The notes: generated by a model from the letters alone, not told the origin. Counted from the first letter of the stretch, positions 17,378 through 26,645 are shown. The stretch is DNA of 48,221 nucleotides from an uncultured cyanobacterium (GCA_903903925.1 CAIVAU010000177.1:1-48221); one strand, 5' to 3'. Made by a program: numbers and translations.

Positions 17378-19417
17378 TTAAGTGGGTTTAGTGAGTTTCA
17401 GGAGAAAACCACGCCTAAATTCACCCAAAATCCTTCTTGTTTTAAGGATCATCCTGTTTTTACTGCCGTTTCTAAGTTTATAGAGTTTTCTGACAATGAC
17501 ATTACCTCTAGCAGCTGAAGCAGGCAACCAAACATCTTCATGTGGATGACTATTGTATAGTAGTAGTCTCCACCAGTCAGCCAAGGTGTAAATCGGTGCT
17601 AGTTCATAGAAGGCATTTTCTGTTATATCTCCAGAAAATACAAAGGAGCCAAACACTTGAGCTTCCTGAGAGGAAGGACTGAGCACAAATTCTTTTGCCA
17701 CAATTTCAGTCACCTTGAGGAAAAGTTCAGCTGTACATTCAAGCTCACTCAGATGAGTCGTGATTTGCTCTGCGTACTCAACAGCAGCACTTTGCAGGAC
17801 ATATAACCCCCAATTAATTGCTTGTTCGTTTGTTGGAGAACGAAGTAAGGGAATATATTGATCACCACACTGGTCATATCCCTTAGTGCTACCATGATCT
17901 GCTGCAAGAAAAAGCTCGTATAAGCATCTGTACTGGCACAGAGAATGGCGATCGCTCGGTTTCTCTACATCATAGAAATAAGCCATTAAATGATCGTTTT
18001 GAAATGGCTTAACCCGACTTTCGAGGGCAAAGTAAAAACCACAGACACCTGATTTTGGATAGAAACCAGCAATGTCCAGTAATCTACTTAAACACCGTTG
18101 AGAGCGTCCACTCCAGCCCACATCCACAAAACCAAAGGGAACGCCATCGCCTAGTCCTTCCTGACGAAAGTAACCGATCGCCTTCTCGCGACAGGTAGCA
18201 GCAGATGAGAGGATGAGTTCAGTAACTTCCTTGTGGGTGAAAACCTCTTTCAGTAACTCACGTTCCTGCAGATGAAGATTCAAATCCCATTTAGTTGGTG
18301 GAAAATCATAGCGACTTAGAACATCTTTAATTTGATCGGGTGATATGTTAACCCGGTCACAAATGGAACGAATTGATACAAACTGAGTGAGATTCTGAGT
18401 ATAAAATAAGATCCAGTCAAGCTCAAATTTGCCAATCTCTTGGATAGCAGGCAAGTTCCAGGCTTGACGAGATCCATATATGTAGCGGCACTCGATAGTA
18501 AATCCCCAATTTTTGCAGATAACTTGAGCAATTTTTTCCAGAATTTGCCCATCTCTGGCAACAAAGTATAGTCGTTGAATTCCTCTTTTTTGCGCTTCTA
18601 CTAAGCACCAGTAAACGAAACCGAACAACATTGGAGCGATCGCACTTGCTGTTGTTTCCCAGATAACTTGTTGATCAAAACTTGTTTCCTGAGACTGTAG
18701 ACGGGTCAGTCTGCTAGCGCCAGCTGTCAGGGATCTAAATTTTAAGGGAAGTTCGGTGGTATCGGCGATTTTTCTTTCGTAGCGATTGAGGTGGGCTTGA
18801 GTAAAAGATTCACTTGGAATACCAAGTTTTCTTGGAACTTCTACATCTGCATGTAGGTGATCTCCGACATGATACATCTGAGATGGGTTGACTGATTCTT
18901 GTGCCAAACAGTATTCAAATATCTTACCCGTTCCTTTATTAAGCTTTACTTCAGATGAAACATACACCGTATCGCCTGGTGCCCAGAGATTATTTTCTTT
19001 CAAGAAAGTCCGAATAGCCTTTTCAGGTAGGTACATATCTGAAATGAAGATGACTCTTTCATTTGCCTGATGGAGCGATTGAATTTTCTTTTTAGTTGCT
19101 GGTACTGGACGTAAACTCAATAGCTCAATTTCTATTTCCGTTTGTATTGCTTTTTCAACTTCATTATCTGACCAGTTGAAGGAACGAGCAAGATTTTCAT
19201 ATATTCCTTCTAGTGTTATTTCATAATTCGAGGCAGCATCTCTTGTGGTTTTTTCAACCTCCATTCTTTTAGAAGCCCAGGATTCAGGAGAAACTTGAAT
19301 TAAGTTATCCTTTTGTAGTTGATAGCCTAATTCCAAGAAGAGGTCGGTTGGTTTTGCCCAAATCCGAACTATGGATGTATCAAAAACGTCAAATGAGTAA
19401 ACAATGGGTTTCATCAA
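17378..19417 (-). CDS. HAD-superfamily protein of polysaccharide loci
   Basis: The 679-residue protein starts with a haloacid dehalogenase-like domain. YSFDVFDTSIVR (7-18) provides the nucleophile Asp10, VIFISDMYLP is the second motif, and MYHVGDHLHADVEVPRKLGIPS carries the third acidic motif. The C-terminal two thirds includes LYFVARDGQILEKIA and FVDVGWSGRSQRCL, a pattern I associate with large HAD proteins encoded in capsule and O-antigen clusters. Their substrate is usually unknown; a phosphatase acting on a sugar or lipid-linked intermediate is possible. It lies between galactofuranosyltransferase copy B and the methyltransferase, in the same orientation. The ATG pair at the start makes the exact initiation codon uncertain by one residue. 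Confidence 0.8.
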   Translation of the reverse strand: MMKPIVYSFDVFDTSIVRIWAKPTDLFLELGYQLQKDNLIQVSPESWASKRMEVEKTTRDAASNYEITLEGIYENLARSFNWSDNEVEKAIQTEIEIELLSLRPVPATKKKIQSLHQANERVIFISDMYLPEKAIRTFLKENNLWAPGDTVYVSSEVKLNKGTGKIFEYCLAQESVNPSQMYHVGDHLHADVEVPRKLGIPSESFTQAHLNRYERKIADTTELPLKFRSLTAGASRLTRLQSQETSFDQQVIWETTASAIAPMLFGFVYWCLVEAQKRGIQRLYFVARDGQILEKIAQVICKNWGFTIECRYIYGSRQAWNLPAIQEIGKFELDWILFYTQNLTQFVSIRSICDRVNISPDQIKDVLSRYDFPPTKWDLNLHLQERELLKEVFTHKEVTELILSSAATCREKAIGYFRQEGLGDGVPFGFVDVGWSGRSQRCLSRLLDIAGFYPKSGVCGFYFALESRVKPFQNDHLMAYFYDVEKPSDRHSLCQYRCLYELFLAADHGSTKGYDQCGDQYIPLLRSPTNEQAINWGLYVLQSAAVEYAEQITTHLSELECTAELFLKVTEIVAKEFVLSPSSQEAQVFGSFVFSGDITENAFYELAPIYTLADWWRLLLYNSHPHEDVWLPASAARGNVIVRKLYKLRNGSKNRMILKTRRILGEFRRGFLLKLTKPT

Positions 19418-19499
19418 AGTTTCACCAATATGGGATTTAACTAAAAGTGCGAGACTTAACGTATCTATTAATTAGCAAGTTCATTTCGACTGTTCTTCT

Positions 19500-20318
19500 T
19501 CATCCAGGCTTAACTCCTGTTGCAAGCATATTCGGCGAAATTGGCACTACAGCCGCCTGATCCCAGCCAAGTTCCGCAATCATTTGTAGCCGACACCAAA
19601 AACGCACTGCCTTGAAAATCTGCCAGTGTAGTAACAACTTCCGAAAATCTTCGTTCACCCAAAATTCTCGAAGCCACGTTTTTAAGAATGCTCGGCTAAA
19701 TAGGGGTGGTAACTTCGGAGGATGAAAAAATTCGGTTTCATGAATTTCGATCTTGCCGAACCCAGCATTGAAAAGAAGAAAATCTAAACTGTGTTCCGTA
19801 AAGCTCATGTGATGTGTCCAATCGATATAGCGCCATCTACTAGCTAATACTGAATTAGCATTCGGAACGGTACAAATTAACTTGCCACCTGGCTTAAGAG
19901 CAAATTGAATTGCACGAACAAAATCTAACTGTTTCTCGAATATCATATGCTCGATAACATCTAGAGCAATAATGAGATCATAAGTACCAGACATCGTGAG
20001 AAGAAATTCAGTGGAATCTTTAACATGAGTAACTTTTAGATTCTTGCTAAGACATAATTGAATTTGTCCATCGTCTATATCAATTCCCTCAATAACTGCG
20101 TATTCCATATCTTGCAAAAACATCATCGTAAACCCCATACCACAGCCAATATCTAGAATCCGAATCTCTTTATCCAAAGGTAGAAATTCATATAGCATAT
20201 CCCTATAGAAATTCTTCATCTGTTGGATATGTTCTGGTGTATGAGAATGCCACTTTTTATAGTGGCGAGTGTAATCAATTTCTTGATTGATTTCCTTGAC
20301 AATTGCCATATTAAACAA
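19500..20318 (-). CDS. Class I SAM-dependent methyltransferase, overlapping Wzt
   Basis: The 272-residue methyltransferase has motif I ILDIGCGMGFT (about 54-64), the acidic IEGIDIDDGQ after strand 2, YDLIIALDVIEHM (motif IV region) and LKPGGKLICTVPN. This is the Methyltransf_11/23 (UbiG-like) pattern. Its start lies inside the 3' end of the Wzt-type ATPase gene (8-bp overlap), so the two are translated together; an internal Met4 is an alternative start that would remove most of the overlap. In O-antigens such as E. coli O8/O9, a methylated or phosphomethylated chain end is recognised by the Wzt C-terminal domain. The coupling here suggests a chain-capping methylase, though that is inference. 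Confidence 0.85.
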   Translation of the reverse strand: MFNMAIVKEINQEIDYTRHYKKWHSHTPEHIQQMKNFYRDMLYEFLPLDKEIRILDIGCGMGFTMMFLQDMEYAVIEGIDIDDGQIQLCLSKNLKVTHVKDSTEFLLTMSGTYDLIIALDVIEHMIFEKQLDFVRAIQFALKPGGKLICTVPNANSVLASRWRYIDWTHHMSFTEHSLDFLLFNAGFGKIEIHETEFFHPPKLPPLFSRAFLKTWLREFWVNEDFRKLLLHWQIFKAVRFWCRLQMIAELGWDQAAVVPISPNMLATGVKPG

Positions 20319-21603
20319 CCCTGCTCACTACTGGTTCTGCTAATCGAATCGACCCCCACCATGGAACCCAGAATCCTCTTGTTCCATCCACCCCTTCTGG
20401 AGCCATGACTTCAAAGTGTAAAACGTCGAGAACAATATCGAAATCAACATGACCCTCCAGATGATTTCCTCTGCCTGTGGCCAATCCACAGTAATACATT
20501 CCTGGAGCAAGATTTAGATTTTTCAGCTCGAATCGAAATGTTGCTACCTCTGCCTTCCGAATCGAATTGCTATCTGAAGTAAAGAGGCTACCTACCGGAG
20601 TTCCATCAATACGGAACAACGTCATACTAAATCGAAATTTCTCAACTGTTTCATTGCCTCGTACTGTAATCCGAAGATGAACATCTGCATCAGATGGGAC
20701 TAGTTTTGTAGGATGGTTTTCTAGTTCCAGAGCGAGAAACTGCACGTGTCTATTGAGATCCGATAACTTGCGTGGAGCATGTTCAACATCATAAACTACC
20801 GTTGAGGAATCCATTGCACTGGTAAAATAATGTTCAACAGCCTCGCCCGTGGATCCAGAAAAAATTAGCTTACCTTTTTTAAGAACTAAACCTATTTTTG
20901 TCAGTTGCTGTACCGCTGATATATTGTGACTGACAAATATGACTGTTCTACCCTCTTTAGTAGAAACATCTTCCATCTTCCCTAAACACTTCTTCTGGAA
21001 TTGAACGTCTCCTACTGCTAAAACTTCATCGATAATTAAAATCTCTGGTTCTAGGTGAGCCGCCACTGCAAACGCAAGACGCACATACATACCAGATGAA
21101 TAGCGCTTGACTGGGGTATCTAAAAACTTCTCTATTTCAGCAAAGGCAACGATTTCATCAAATTTACGCTGAATCTCTGCCTTGCTCATGCCCAGAATTG
21201 CACCGTTCAAAAAAATATTCTCCCGACCTGTCAACTCTGGGTGAAATCCTGTTCCTACTTCTAACAAACTAGCAACTCGTCCTTTGATCCGAATTTGTCC
21301 AGTTGTTGGTTCTGTAATGCGACTTAGAAGCTTTAATAATGTAGATTTTCCTGCACCATTGCTACCAATCAAACCGACGCGATCACCCTGTTGAATCTCA
21401 AATGACACATCCTTAAGCGCCCAAAACTCTTCTTGACTTGGTTTTTCTTCCTTCTTGGCACCGCGCTTGAAAATACCAGCAAGGGATTTTACGGTATTGG
21501 TCATTGCTCCCCGAAATGTCTTGTAACTAGAAATTCCCTCCTCTTGATGTCCAAGAACGTACTTCTTCGCTAAGTTCTCTACTCGAATTATAGTATCTGA
21601 CAT
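20311..21603 (-). CDS. wzt: Polysaccharide ABC exporter ATPase, Wzt type with C-terminal domain
   Basis: The 430-residue protein has a nucleotide-binding domain at about 5-250: Walker A GSNGAGKST (80-88), signature YSSGMYVRL (168-176), Walker B ILIIDE (188-193) and the H-loop FVSHN. A C-terminal region of about 170 residues (from about 265) contains beta-rich FRFSMTLFRIDGTPVGSLF and LNLAPGMYYCGLATG, typical of the Wzt carbohydrate-binding domain. It energises export of an undecaprenyl-linked glycan through a Wzm-type permease, encoded at 24729. RfbC, RfbA and a GT2 gene separate the two. Its 5' end is partly duplicated at 23641. The C-terminal domain implies recognition of a specific chain terminus before export. 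Confidence 0.93.
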   Translation of the reverse strand: MSDTIIRVENLAKKYVLGHQEEGISSYKTFRGAMTNTVKSLAGIFKRGAKKEEKPSQEEFWALKDVSFEIQQGDRVGLIGSNGAGKSTLLKLLSRITEPTTGQIRIKGRVASLLEVGTGFHPELTGRENIFLNGAILGMSKAEIQRKFDEIVAFAEIEKFLDTPVKRYSSGMYVRLAFAVAAHLEPEILIIDEVLAVGDVQFQKKCLGKMEDVSTKEGRTVIFVSHNISAVQQLTKIGLVLKKGKLIFSGSTGEAVEHYFTSAMDSSTVVYDVEHAPRKLSDLNRHVQFLALELENHPTKLVPSDADVHLRITVRGNETVEKFRFSMTLFRIDGTPVGSLFTSDSNSIRKAEVATFRFELKNLNLAPGMYYCGLATGRGNHLEGHVDFDIVLDVLHFEVMAPEGVDGTRGFWVPWWGSIRLAEPVVSRVV

Positions 21604-21875
21604 TTTTTTTAATCCTATCTCAACAACACCCCTAAATTACATCACTAATTGTGCTTTTTGTTTGTCTTGATATGCTGTTTTTCATTGTCTCAAAATCTAT
21701 GAATCTATTTAGCTTAAATCAGATGCTTTCGATACCTAGGAAATTTTATTATGCTTACTAGGTTAATATGCTTACCATCAATTACAAGTGTTTCTTTTGA
21801 AGTATTTTAGGGATAATACATAGAAACTTTAGGCTGATTTTATTACCCAGGATAATTATTTCTTTTCCGAATAAA

Positions 21876-22421
21876 TCATGTAAACACCTCCGCCTCTTTC
21901 AATCGCTTACCTGAGCGATCTTTAGCAGAGAGAATCGGTTCTACTTCAATTGGCCAAGCGATCGCCAAATCAGGGTCATTCCACAAGAGGCTACGTTCAT
22001 GTTCTGGCGCGTAGTATTCTGTCGTTTTGTACAGCACCTCAGCATATTCTGAAAGCACCAAGAAACCGTGAGCAAAGCCCGGAGGTATCCACAATTGTTG
22101 CTTGTTCTTAGCATTCAAATTAACACCGACCCATCGACCGAAGAACTGAGAACTAACCCTCAAATCTACGGCAACATCAAACACTTCACCAACCACAACT
22201 CTCACCAATTTGCCTTGAGTTTGCTTAATTTGGTAGTGCAGACCTCGTAGTATATTCTTAGCTGAGCGCGAATGATTGTCTTGCACAAAGCACTCCATAA
22301 TGTTTGCCTTTTCTAGCAAAACTCGCTCATTGTAACTTTCGTAAAAAAAACCACGTTCATCTTCAAAAACTCGCGGTTCAATCACTAGTACATCGGGAAT
22401 TTCTGTCTCAATAATCCTCAT
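21876..22421 (-). CDS. rfbC: dTDP-4-dehydrorhamnose 3,5-epimerase
   Basis: RfbC performs the third step of dTDP-L-rhamnose synthesis. The 181-residue cupin-type enzyme has PRVFEDERGFFYESYNE near the N-terminus, FVQDNHSRSAKNILRGLHYQ containing the catalytic-site His, KLVRVVVGEVFDVAVDLR, WIPPGFAHGFLVLSEYAEVLYKTTEYY and WNDPDLAIAWP. Length is normal. Its ATG overlaps the TGA of rfbA by 4 bp (ATGA), so rfbA-rfbC form a coupled pair. The partner genes rfbB and rfbD are not in the window. About 270 bp without a gene separates it from wzt. Confidence 0.97.
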   Translation of the reverse strand: MRIIETEIPDVLVIEPRVFEDERGFFYESYNERVLLEKANIMECFVQDNHSRSAKNILRGLHYQIKQTQGKLVRVVVGEVFDVAVDLRVSSQFFGRWVGVNLNAKNKQQLWIPPGFAHGFLVLSEYAEVLYKTTEYYAPEHERSLLWNDPDLAIAWPIEVEPILSAKDRSGKRLKEAEVFT

Positions 22422-23353
22422 AGTGCTATCGTCTCCGTTTGTGCAAAATTCAGCTTGAAGCCATTCGCTGATTGAAACCCATTAGTCTCACCATTGATCA
22501 TGTCCATCAGGTAACGCCCATAGCTACTTTTAGCCAATGGTTTAGCAAGTTGATAGAGTTGATCTGCATCAATATATTTTTGACTGTAAGCAATTTCTTC
22601 GATACAAGCTATTTTGAGACCTTGTCGCTGTTCCAGGGTTTGAATAAAACTAGCAGCCTGGTGAAGGGATTCATGAGTCCCTGTATCCAACCAAGCGTAG
22701 CCTCGACCTAAAAGTTCGACTTTCAGTTGATCTCGATGCAAATAAACCAGGCTCAAGTCAGTAATTTCTAGTTCATTGCGGGCTGAAGGTTTGAGGGTAG
22801 CTGCAATTTCACAAACCTGAGAATCGTAGAAATAAATACCCGGCACAGCATAATTAGACTTGGGAATTCTAGGCTTTTCCTCTAGACTCACCACCTGTCC
22901 TGCTTGATTAAATTCAACCACTCCATAGTGCTGAGGTTCAGCAACTTGATAGCCAAAAATGAGTGCGCCTTCACGCAACTTGGCTGCACGAGTCAGCACC
23001 TCAACTAAACCATGCCCATAGAAGAGGTTATCTCCCAAAATAAGGCATACCGAGTCGTTTCCAATAAAATCTCTGCCCAAGATAAAAGCCTGTGCTAAAC
23101 CTTCAGGTCGTGGTTGCTCAACATAGCTAAACTTTAGACCCCACTGACTACCATCTAGCAAAAGTTGCTGAAATAGTGGCAGATGGGCAGGTGTAGAAAT
23201 AATTAGGATCTCTCGAATCCCAGCCAACATCAAAGTAGACAAGGGGTAGTAGATCATTGGTTTATCGTAGACAGGCATAAGCTGTTTGCTCACTACTTGG
23301 GTTAGAGGGTACAACCGTGTACCAGAACCGCCAGCTAGAATAATGCCCTTCAT
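22418..23353 (-). CDS. rfbA: Glucose-1-phosphate thymidylyltransferase
   Basis: RfbA makes dTDP-glucose from dTTP and glucose-1-phosphate, the first step to dTDP-rhamnose. The protein begins MKGIILAGGSGTRLYPLT with the nucleotide-binding GGSGTRLYP loop, followed by KQLMPVYDKPMIYYPLSTLMLAGI, LILGDNLFYGHG, VVEFNQAGQVVSLEEKP and YAWLDTGTHESL. The open frame extends 14 codons upstream, but I chose ATG 23353. It gives the universal RfbA N-terminus (311 residues) and is preceded by GGAG 6 nt away; the upstream residues MMKSKIPYNLLELT are not family-like. It overlaps rfbC by 4 bp. Confidence 0.96.
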   Translation of the reverse strand: MKGIILAGGSGTRLYPLTQVVSKQLMPVYDKPMIYYPLSTLMLAGIREILIISTPAHLPLFQQLLLDGSQWGLKFSYVEQPRPEGLAQAFILGRDFIGNDSVCLILGDNLFYGHGLVEVLTRAAKLREGALIFGYQVAEPQHYGVVEFNQAGQVVSLEEKPRIPKSNYAVPGIYFYDSQVCEIAATLKPSARNELEITDLSLVYLHRDQLKVELLGRGYAWLDTGTHESLHQAASFIQTLEQRQGLKIACIEEIAYSQKYIDADQLYQLAKPLAKSSYGRYLMDMINGETNGFQSANGFKLNFAQTETIAL

Positions 23354-23467
23354 CGTTAACTCCAAGAGATTGTACGGGATCTTGCTCTTCATCATAGCGC
23401 TGAAGAAATGCGTCTTTATAATTCTGACGAATGTCTCCTGACTCCTGATGAATATTATTAAACAGCA

Positions 23468-23641
23468 TCAATTATGCTTCTTTCTTTCCATTAAATTACC
23501 AGGATTAATAACTGCTTCACCAGCATGCTCGACCCCATAAGTCAAGTATTTACTGGTTACATACTCTGCTTGTCCATCAATTTCGATGCGACCACCTACT
23601 AACCTAGCTAAGTTCTCAAGTCTAATTATAGTATCTGACAT
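23468..23641 (-). pseudogene. 57-codon chimeric remnant with a copy of the wzt gene start
   Basis: On the minus strand an ATG at 23641 opens a 57-codon frame. Its first residues, MSDTIIRLENLA, copy the beginning of the Wzt ATPase (MSDTIIRVENLA). The first 18 nt are identical and about 31 of the first 36 nt match, and the flanking leader (TTTATTCCTACATCT-like) is also similar to that of wzt. After this the sequence switches to an unrelated segment, VGGRIEIDGQAEYVTSKYLT and onward, which I do not recognise, and it ends at TGA 23468. I interpret it as a recombination scar: the start of a duplicated ABC ATPase gene joined to the tail of another lost gene. It might still be translated. Confidence 0.55.
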
Positions 23642-23762
23642 TTACTTTATTCCTACATCTAACAGTGAAATCACATAATTTAATGCTAATACTCGTACTT
23701 AATCAACAATATGAAGAGAAATTTCAACGCTAAGCATGAAAATGTTTTTCTCCCCCTACTTC

Positions 23763-24626
23763 CTACTCCCTCTTTGTTATTAACTTAGAGCTAAGCTTTG
23801 GAAATATATTCTCGGGATGCATTAAATATTTCTGGAAATAGTATTTGAATCTCCACTGATAATATCTGTGGAAATAAATATATAACTCATAGTAAATTGT
23901 TACCAGCAAACGTTGTATTAAAGGAAGATCTTTTCGATAATATCTGAGAATTTTGTCTACAAGCTTATATGCTCGTTTAGGTGATTGCCAGAGAGTAAAA
24001 GTTTTTGTACCTTCAATCCTCATCCAGTTTCCCCACGTTTCATCCACATATTTAACTGTTGCAACTTGCACAACCCTAAGGAGAAAATCTAGATCCATCG
24101 CATAGTGTTCATCAATTTTATACAATCCTATTTGTTGATGTAAAGAGGTATGATAAAAGTATGCAGAGGGATTCGTTGGAAAATTATCCATACCCAATCC
24201 ACAAAGCATATTACTCAACTTAAAATTAGCTGGTTTGCATACAGTATCAAGTTTATCTTCTGCCTTCCATACGTTACAATTTCCTACAAGAAAGCTTGGC
24301 ACAGGTAATTCTTTAAAGAGTTCTAATGCACGGTTTAGTACATTTGGTTCATAAAAATCATCCACATTTAATAACCCTATGATTTCTCCCTTAGCTATCG
24401 CAATTCCCTTATTCATTGCATCGGACTGACCCAGATCTTTTTCAGATATCCACCGAATGTGTGGATATCTTTCTGCATACTGCTTAATGATTGCTACAGT
24501 GCCGTCTGTCGAAGCACCATCTACAATAATGTGTTCAACATGAGGACATTTTTGGTCAATCACAACTTTGATGCAGGCTTCAATGAATCTTTTTCCGTTA
24601 TATACTGGTGTAATCACACTAATCAT
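23763..24626 (-). CDS. GT2 family glycosyltransferase
   Basis: The 287-residue GT-A fold enzyme starts MISVITPVYNGKRFIEACIKVV, then HIIVDGASTDGT (nucleotide-sugar binding Asp), DLGQSDAMNKGIAIAKGEIIGLLNVDDFY (the NVDD replaces a strict DxD) and WGNWMRIEGTKTF. It lacks transmembrane segments. It probably adds one sugar to the lipid-linked repeat unit; donor unknown. It lies between the rfbA side of the block and the Wzm permease. Only 60-140 bp separate it from its neighbours, in line with co-transcription. An ATG start gives the canonical short N-terminus. Confidence 0.92.
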   Translation of the reverse strand: MISVITPVYNGKRFIEACIKVVIDQKCPHVEHIIVDGASTDGTVAIIKQYAERYPHIRWISEKDLGQSDAMNKGIAIAKGEIIGLLNVDDFYEPNVLNRALELFKELPVPSFLVGNCNVWKAEDKLDTVCKPANFKLSNMLCGLGMDNFPTNPSAYFYHTSLHQQIGLYKIDEHYAMDLDFLLRVVQVATVKYVDETWGNWMRIEGTKTFTLWQSPKRAYKLVDKILRYYRKDLPLIQRLLVTIYYELYIYFHRYYQWRFKYYFQKYLMHPENIFPKLSSKLITKRE

Positions 24627-24728
24627 TTTGAATTCAGATGAGATACTTCGTGTATCATCTCATGAACCATTAGGACAACGGCAAGGAGATCTCGCTTAAG
24701 CACCTGTCGTAAAGAATGCGCATTAATC

Positions 24729-25556
24729 CTAAATCACATCAGCAAAAGTACGTTCCATCTTACGGAAGTACCAGATACCACTCCACAACACCAGTGCAAC
24801 TACAGCCAAAGACAGTGCAAACCCAGGCAAATAGATCTGCGATTCACCACGCAAAATTGCCCAACGGAAACCATCTATGACTCCCACCATTGGGTTGAGT
24901 GAATACAGCAAACGCCATTTTTCTGGAACAATCTTGGTGCTGAAACCTACAGGAGAGATGTATAGACCGAACTGCACGAGAAATGGCACAATGTGGCGGA
25001 AGTCTCGATACTCAACAGTTAAAGCCGCCAGCCACAACCCTACACCCATCGACGCGCCAAAGGCAACGACAATAAAGACTGGTAAAGTTAGGATGCGCCA
25101 ATCGGGTATAAAGTTGTACCATGCCATCAATCCCACCAGGATCATGCCGGAGATCAGGAAGTCCACAAAGCTGACGATGATCGCACTCGTGGGCACAATC
25201 AAACGCGGAAAGTAGACTTTAGACAGTAAATTGGCATTGTTGACTAAACTATTACTGCACTCGGTCAGCGCACCAGAGAAAAACTGCCAAGGTAACAATC
25301 CGGCAAATACGAGTAGTGGGTAAGGCGCATGACCTTCAGTTGGCAACTTTGCTACGGTACCAAAGATGACGGTGAACACCACCATCGTTAAGAAGGGGCG
25401 AATCAATGCCCACGCCATACCAATGACAGTTTGCTTGTAGCGCACCAATATATCGCGCCATGCCAGAAAATAAAATAGCTCTCGATATTTCCACAGGTCA
25501 AGCCAATATTGCTTTTCTGTACGACCCGCCTCAATGATCAGTTCTTTGCTACTCAT
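24729..25556 (-). CDS. wzm: Polysaccharide ABC exporter permease, Wzm type
   Basis: The 275-residue ABC-2 type permease has an N-terminal cytoplasmic part WLDLWKYRELFYFLAWRDILVRYKQT, a classic Wzm/TagG/KpsM-family opening (the amphipathic interface helix), and about six transmembrane segments: MAWALIRPFLTMVVFTVIF, LLVFAGLLPWQFF, FVDFLISGMILVGLMAW, LTLPVFIVVAFGASMGVGLW, FLVQFGLYISPVGF and FALSLAVVALVLWSGIW. YSLNPMVGVIDGFRWAIL is characteristic of the family. It forms the membrane channel for glycan export with the Wzt ATPase at 20311. The split of the pair by about 3 kb of other genes is unusual, as they are usually adjacent. Confidence 0.93.
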   Translation of the reverse strand: MSSKELIIEAGRTEKQYWLDLWKYRELFYFLAWRDILVRYKQTVIGMAWALIRPFLTMVVFTVIFGTVAKLPTEGHAPYPLLVFAGLLPWQFFSGALTECSNSLVNNANLLSKVYFPRLIVPTSAIIVSFVDFLISGMILVGLMAWYNFIPDWRILTLPVFIVVAFGASMGVGLWLAALTVEYRDFRHIVPFLVQFGLYISPVGFSTKIVPEKWRLLYSLNPMVGVIDGFRWAILRGESQIYLPGFALSLAVVALVLWSGIWYFRKMERTFADVI

Positions 25557-25688
25557 TGTTTTTGAAAAAATTAGATATGGTGCTATTTCTTGCCCACCGC
25601 AACGAAAATTGCTGCTCTTGCTCTAAAACTATAATGCGAATGTGCGTCAACAAATTATCCCTTACAGAAATCAATCAACGCTAGAAAG

Positions 25689-26645
25689 TTAAGTGAAAAC
25701 ACTTAATAGGCGTTGATGCAAGACATGAGTTAGGGATCGCACTCCATCGTAGCCATTTGGCCCGAACCAGCGGATCATGGCGATCGCCAAACTCAACCGC
25801 AGAAAATTTTCCGAAAAACATACTTGCGGATGGTGTAGAAAAGCTTGTCGGCGGAAATGAAGTGCCTTTTCGTAGTCCCCGTCATCTATACCCAGCCATG
25901 CTAAACCGAGGTTTATGATGGCATAACATCGATTTCTCACATACAGCAACTCAAGGGGGACAGACTGAAATGCTTTCTCCGTGACTTGGCGAAGATCTTG
26001 AATCATTCCTTGGCGGTTTTTGGAAAAACTGTTAGGAAGCTGTCGATAGCGGAGTAGAGGTTCTTTAACGACTGCAAAGGGATAACGAAAAGCAATGCGA
26101 ATCCACATATCCCGGTCTGGCGCATAAGCTAAACTCCGGTCAAATACCCCGACAGTTTCAAAGCAAGAACGGCGAACCATGGGTGAACTGCCGCTAGAAA
26201 TCATGTCATTTGCCACAACTTCCTCCCAGACATTGCCTTCTGCATGGGAAGCAAAAATTCTCCCAGTGGGGTTGTTATCCTGATCCACTAAAAGTGTCCA
26301 GGTATACACTAAGCCGACTTCCGGTTGATCATCTAGACAACGTACTTGCTTTTCTAGCTTAGTTGGCTCCCACAAATCATCAGCATCTAGGAATGCTATA
26401 TACTCTCCTTGAGCATTGGCAATACCTGTATTGCGTGCTACAGACACACGCTGGTTTTCTTGCGAAATCAGTTTCACTCGCGGGTCGGTGATATTAGTTG
26501 CCCATTCTACAATGTGATCCGAACTGCCATCATTCACAATCAGCACTTCAAAATCAGTGAAAGTTTGCTTTAGAACACTTTCCAAGGTTTCTGGTAAGAA
26601 AGCCATAGCATTATAGGCTGGGATCACAACGGAAACTTTTGGCAT
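25689..26645 (-). CDS. GT2 family glycosyltransferase (tandem paralog without insert)
   Basis: The 318-residue enzyme begins PKVSVVIPAYNAMAFLPETLESVLKQTFTDFEVLIVNDGSSD and continues with RVSVARNTGIANAQGEYIAFLDADDLWEPTKLEKQV (LDADD metal motif) and a C-terminal region FRYPFAVVKEPLLRYRQLPNSFSKN. It is closely related to the next gene (26717) throughout. This copy reads EWATNITDPRVKLISQ where the other carries 42 extra residues, so it serves as the uninterrupted reference. Specificity unknown. A 71-bp gap filled by a heptamer repeat separates the two genes. Confidence 0.92.
   Translation of the reverse strand: MPKVSVVIPAYNAMAFLPETLESVLKQTFTDFEVLIVNDGSSDHIVEWATNITDPRVKLISQENQRVSVARNTGIANAQGEYIAFLDADDLWEPTKLEKQVRCLDDQPEVGLVYTWTLLVDQDNNPTGRIFASHAEGNVWEEVVANDMISSGSSPMVRRSCFETVGVFDRSLAYAPDRDMWIRIAFRYPFAVVKEPLLRYRQLPNSFSKNRQGMIQDLRQVTEKAFQSVPLELLYVRNRCYAIINLGLAWLGIDDGDYEKALHFRRQAFLHHPQVCFSENFLRLSLAIAMIRWFGPNGYDGVRSLTHVLHQRLLSVFT

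Noticed and set aside
23262..23471. 69-codon minus-strand ORF overlapping the rfbA start
   Set aside because: Its second half is rfbA in another frame, and the first part includes CAGGAGT repeat; no support as a gene.
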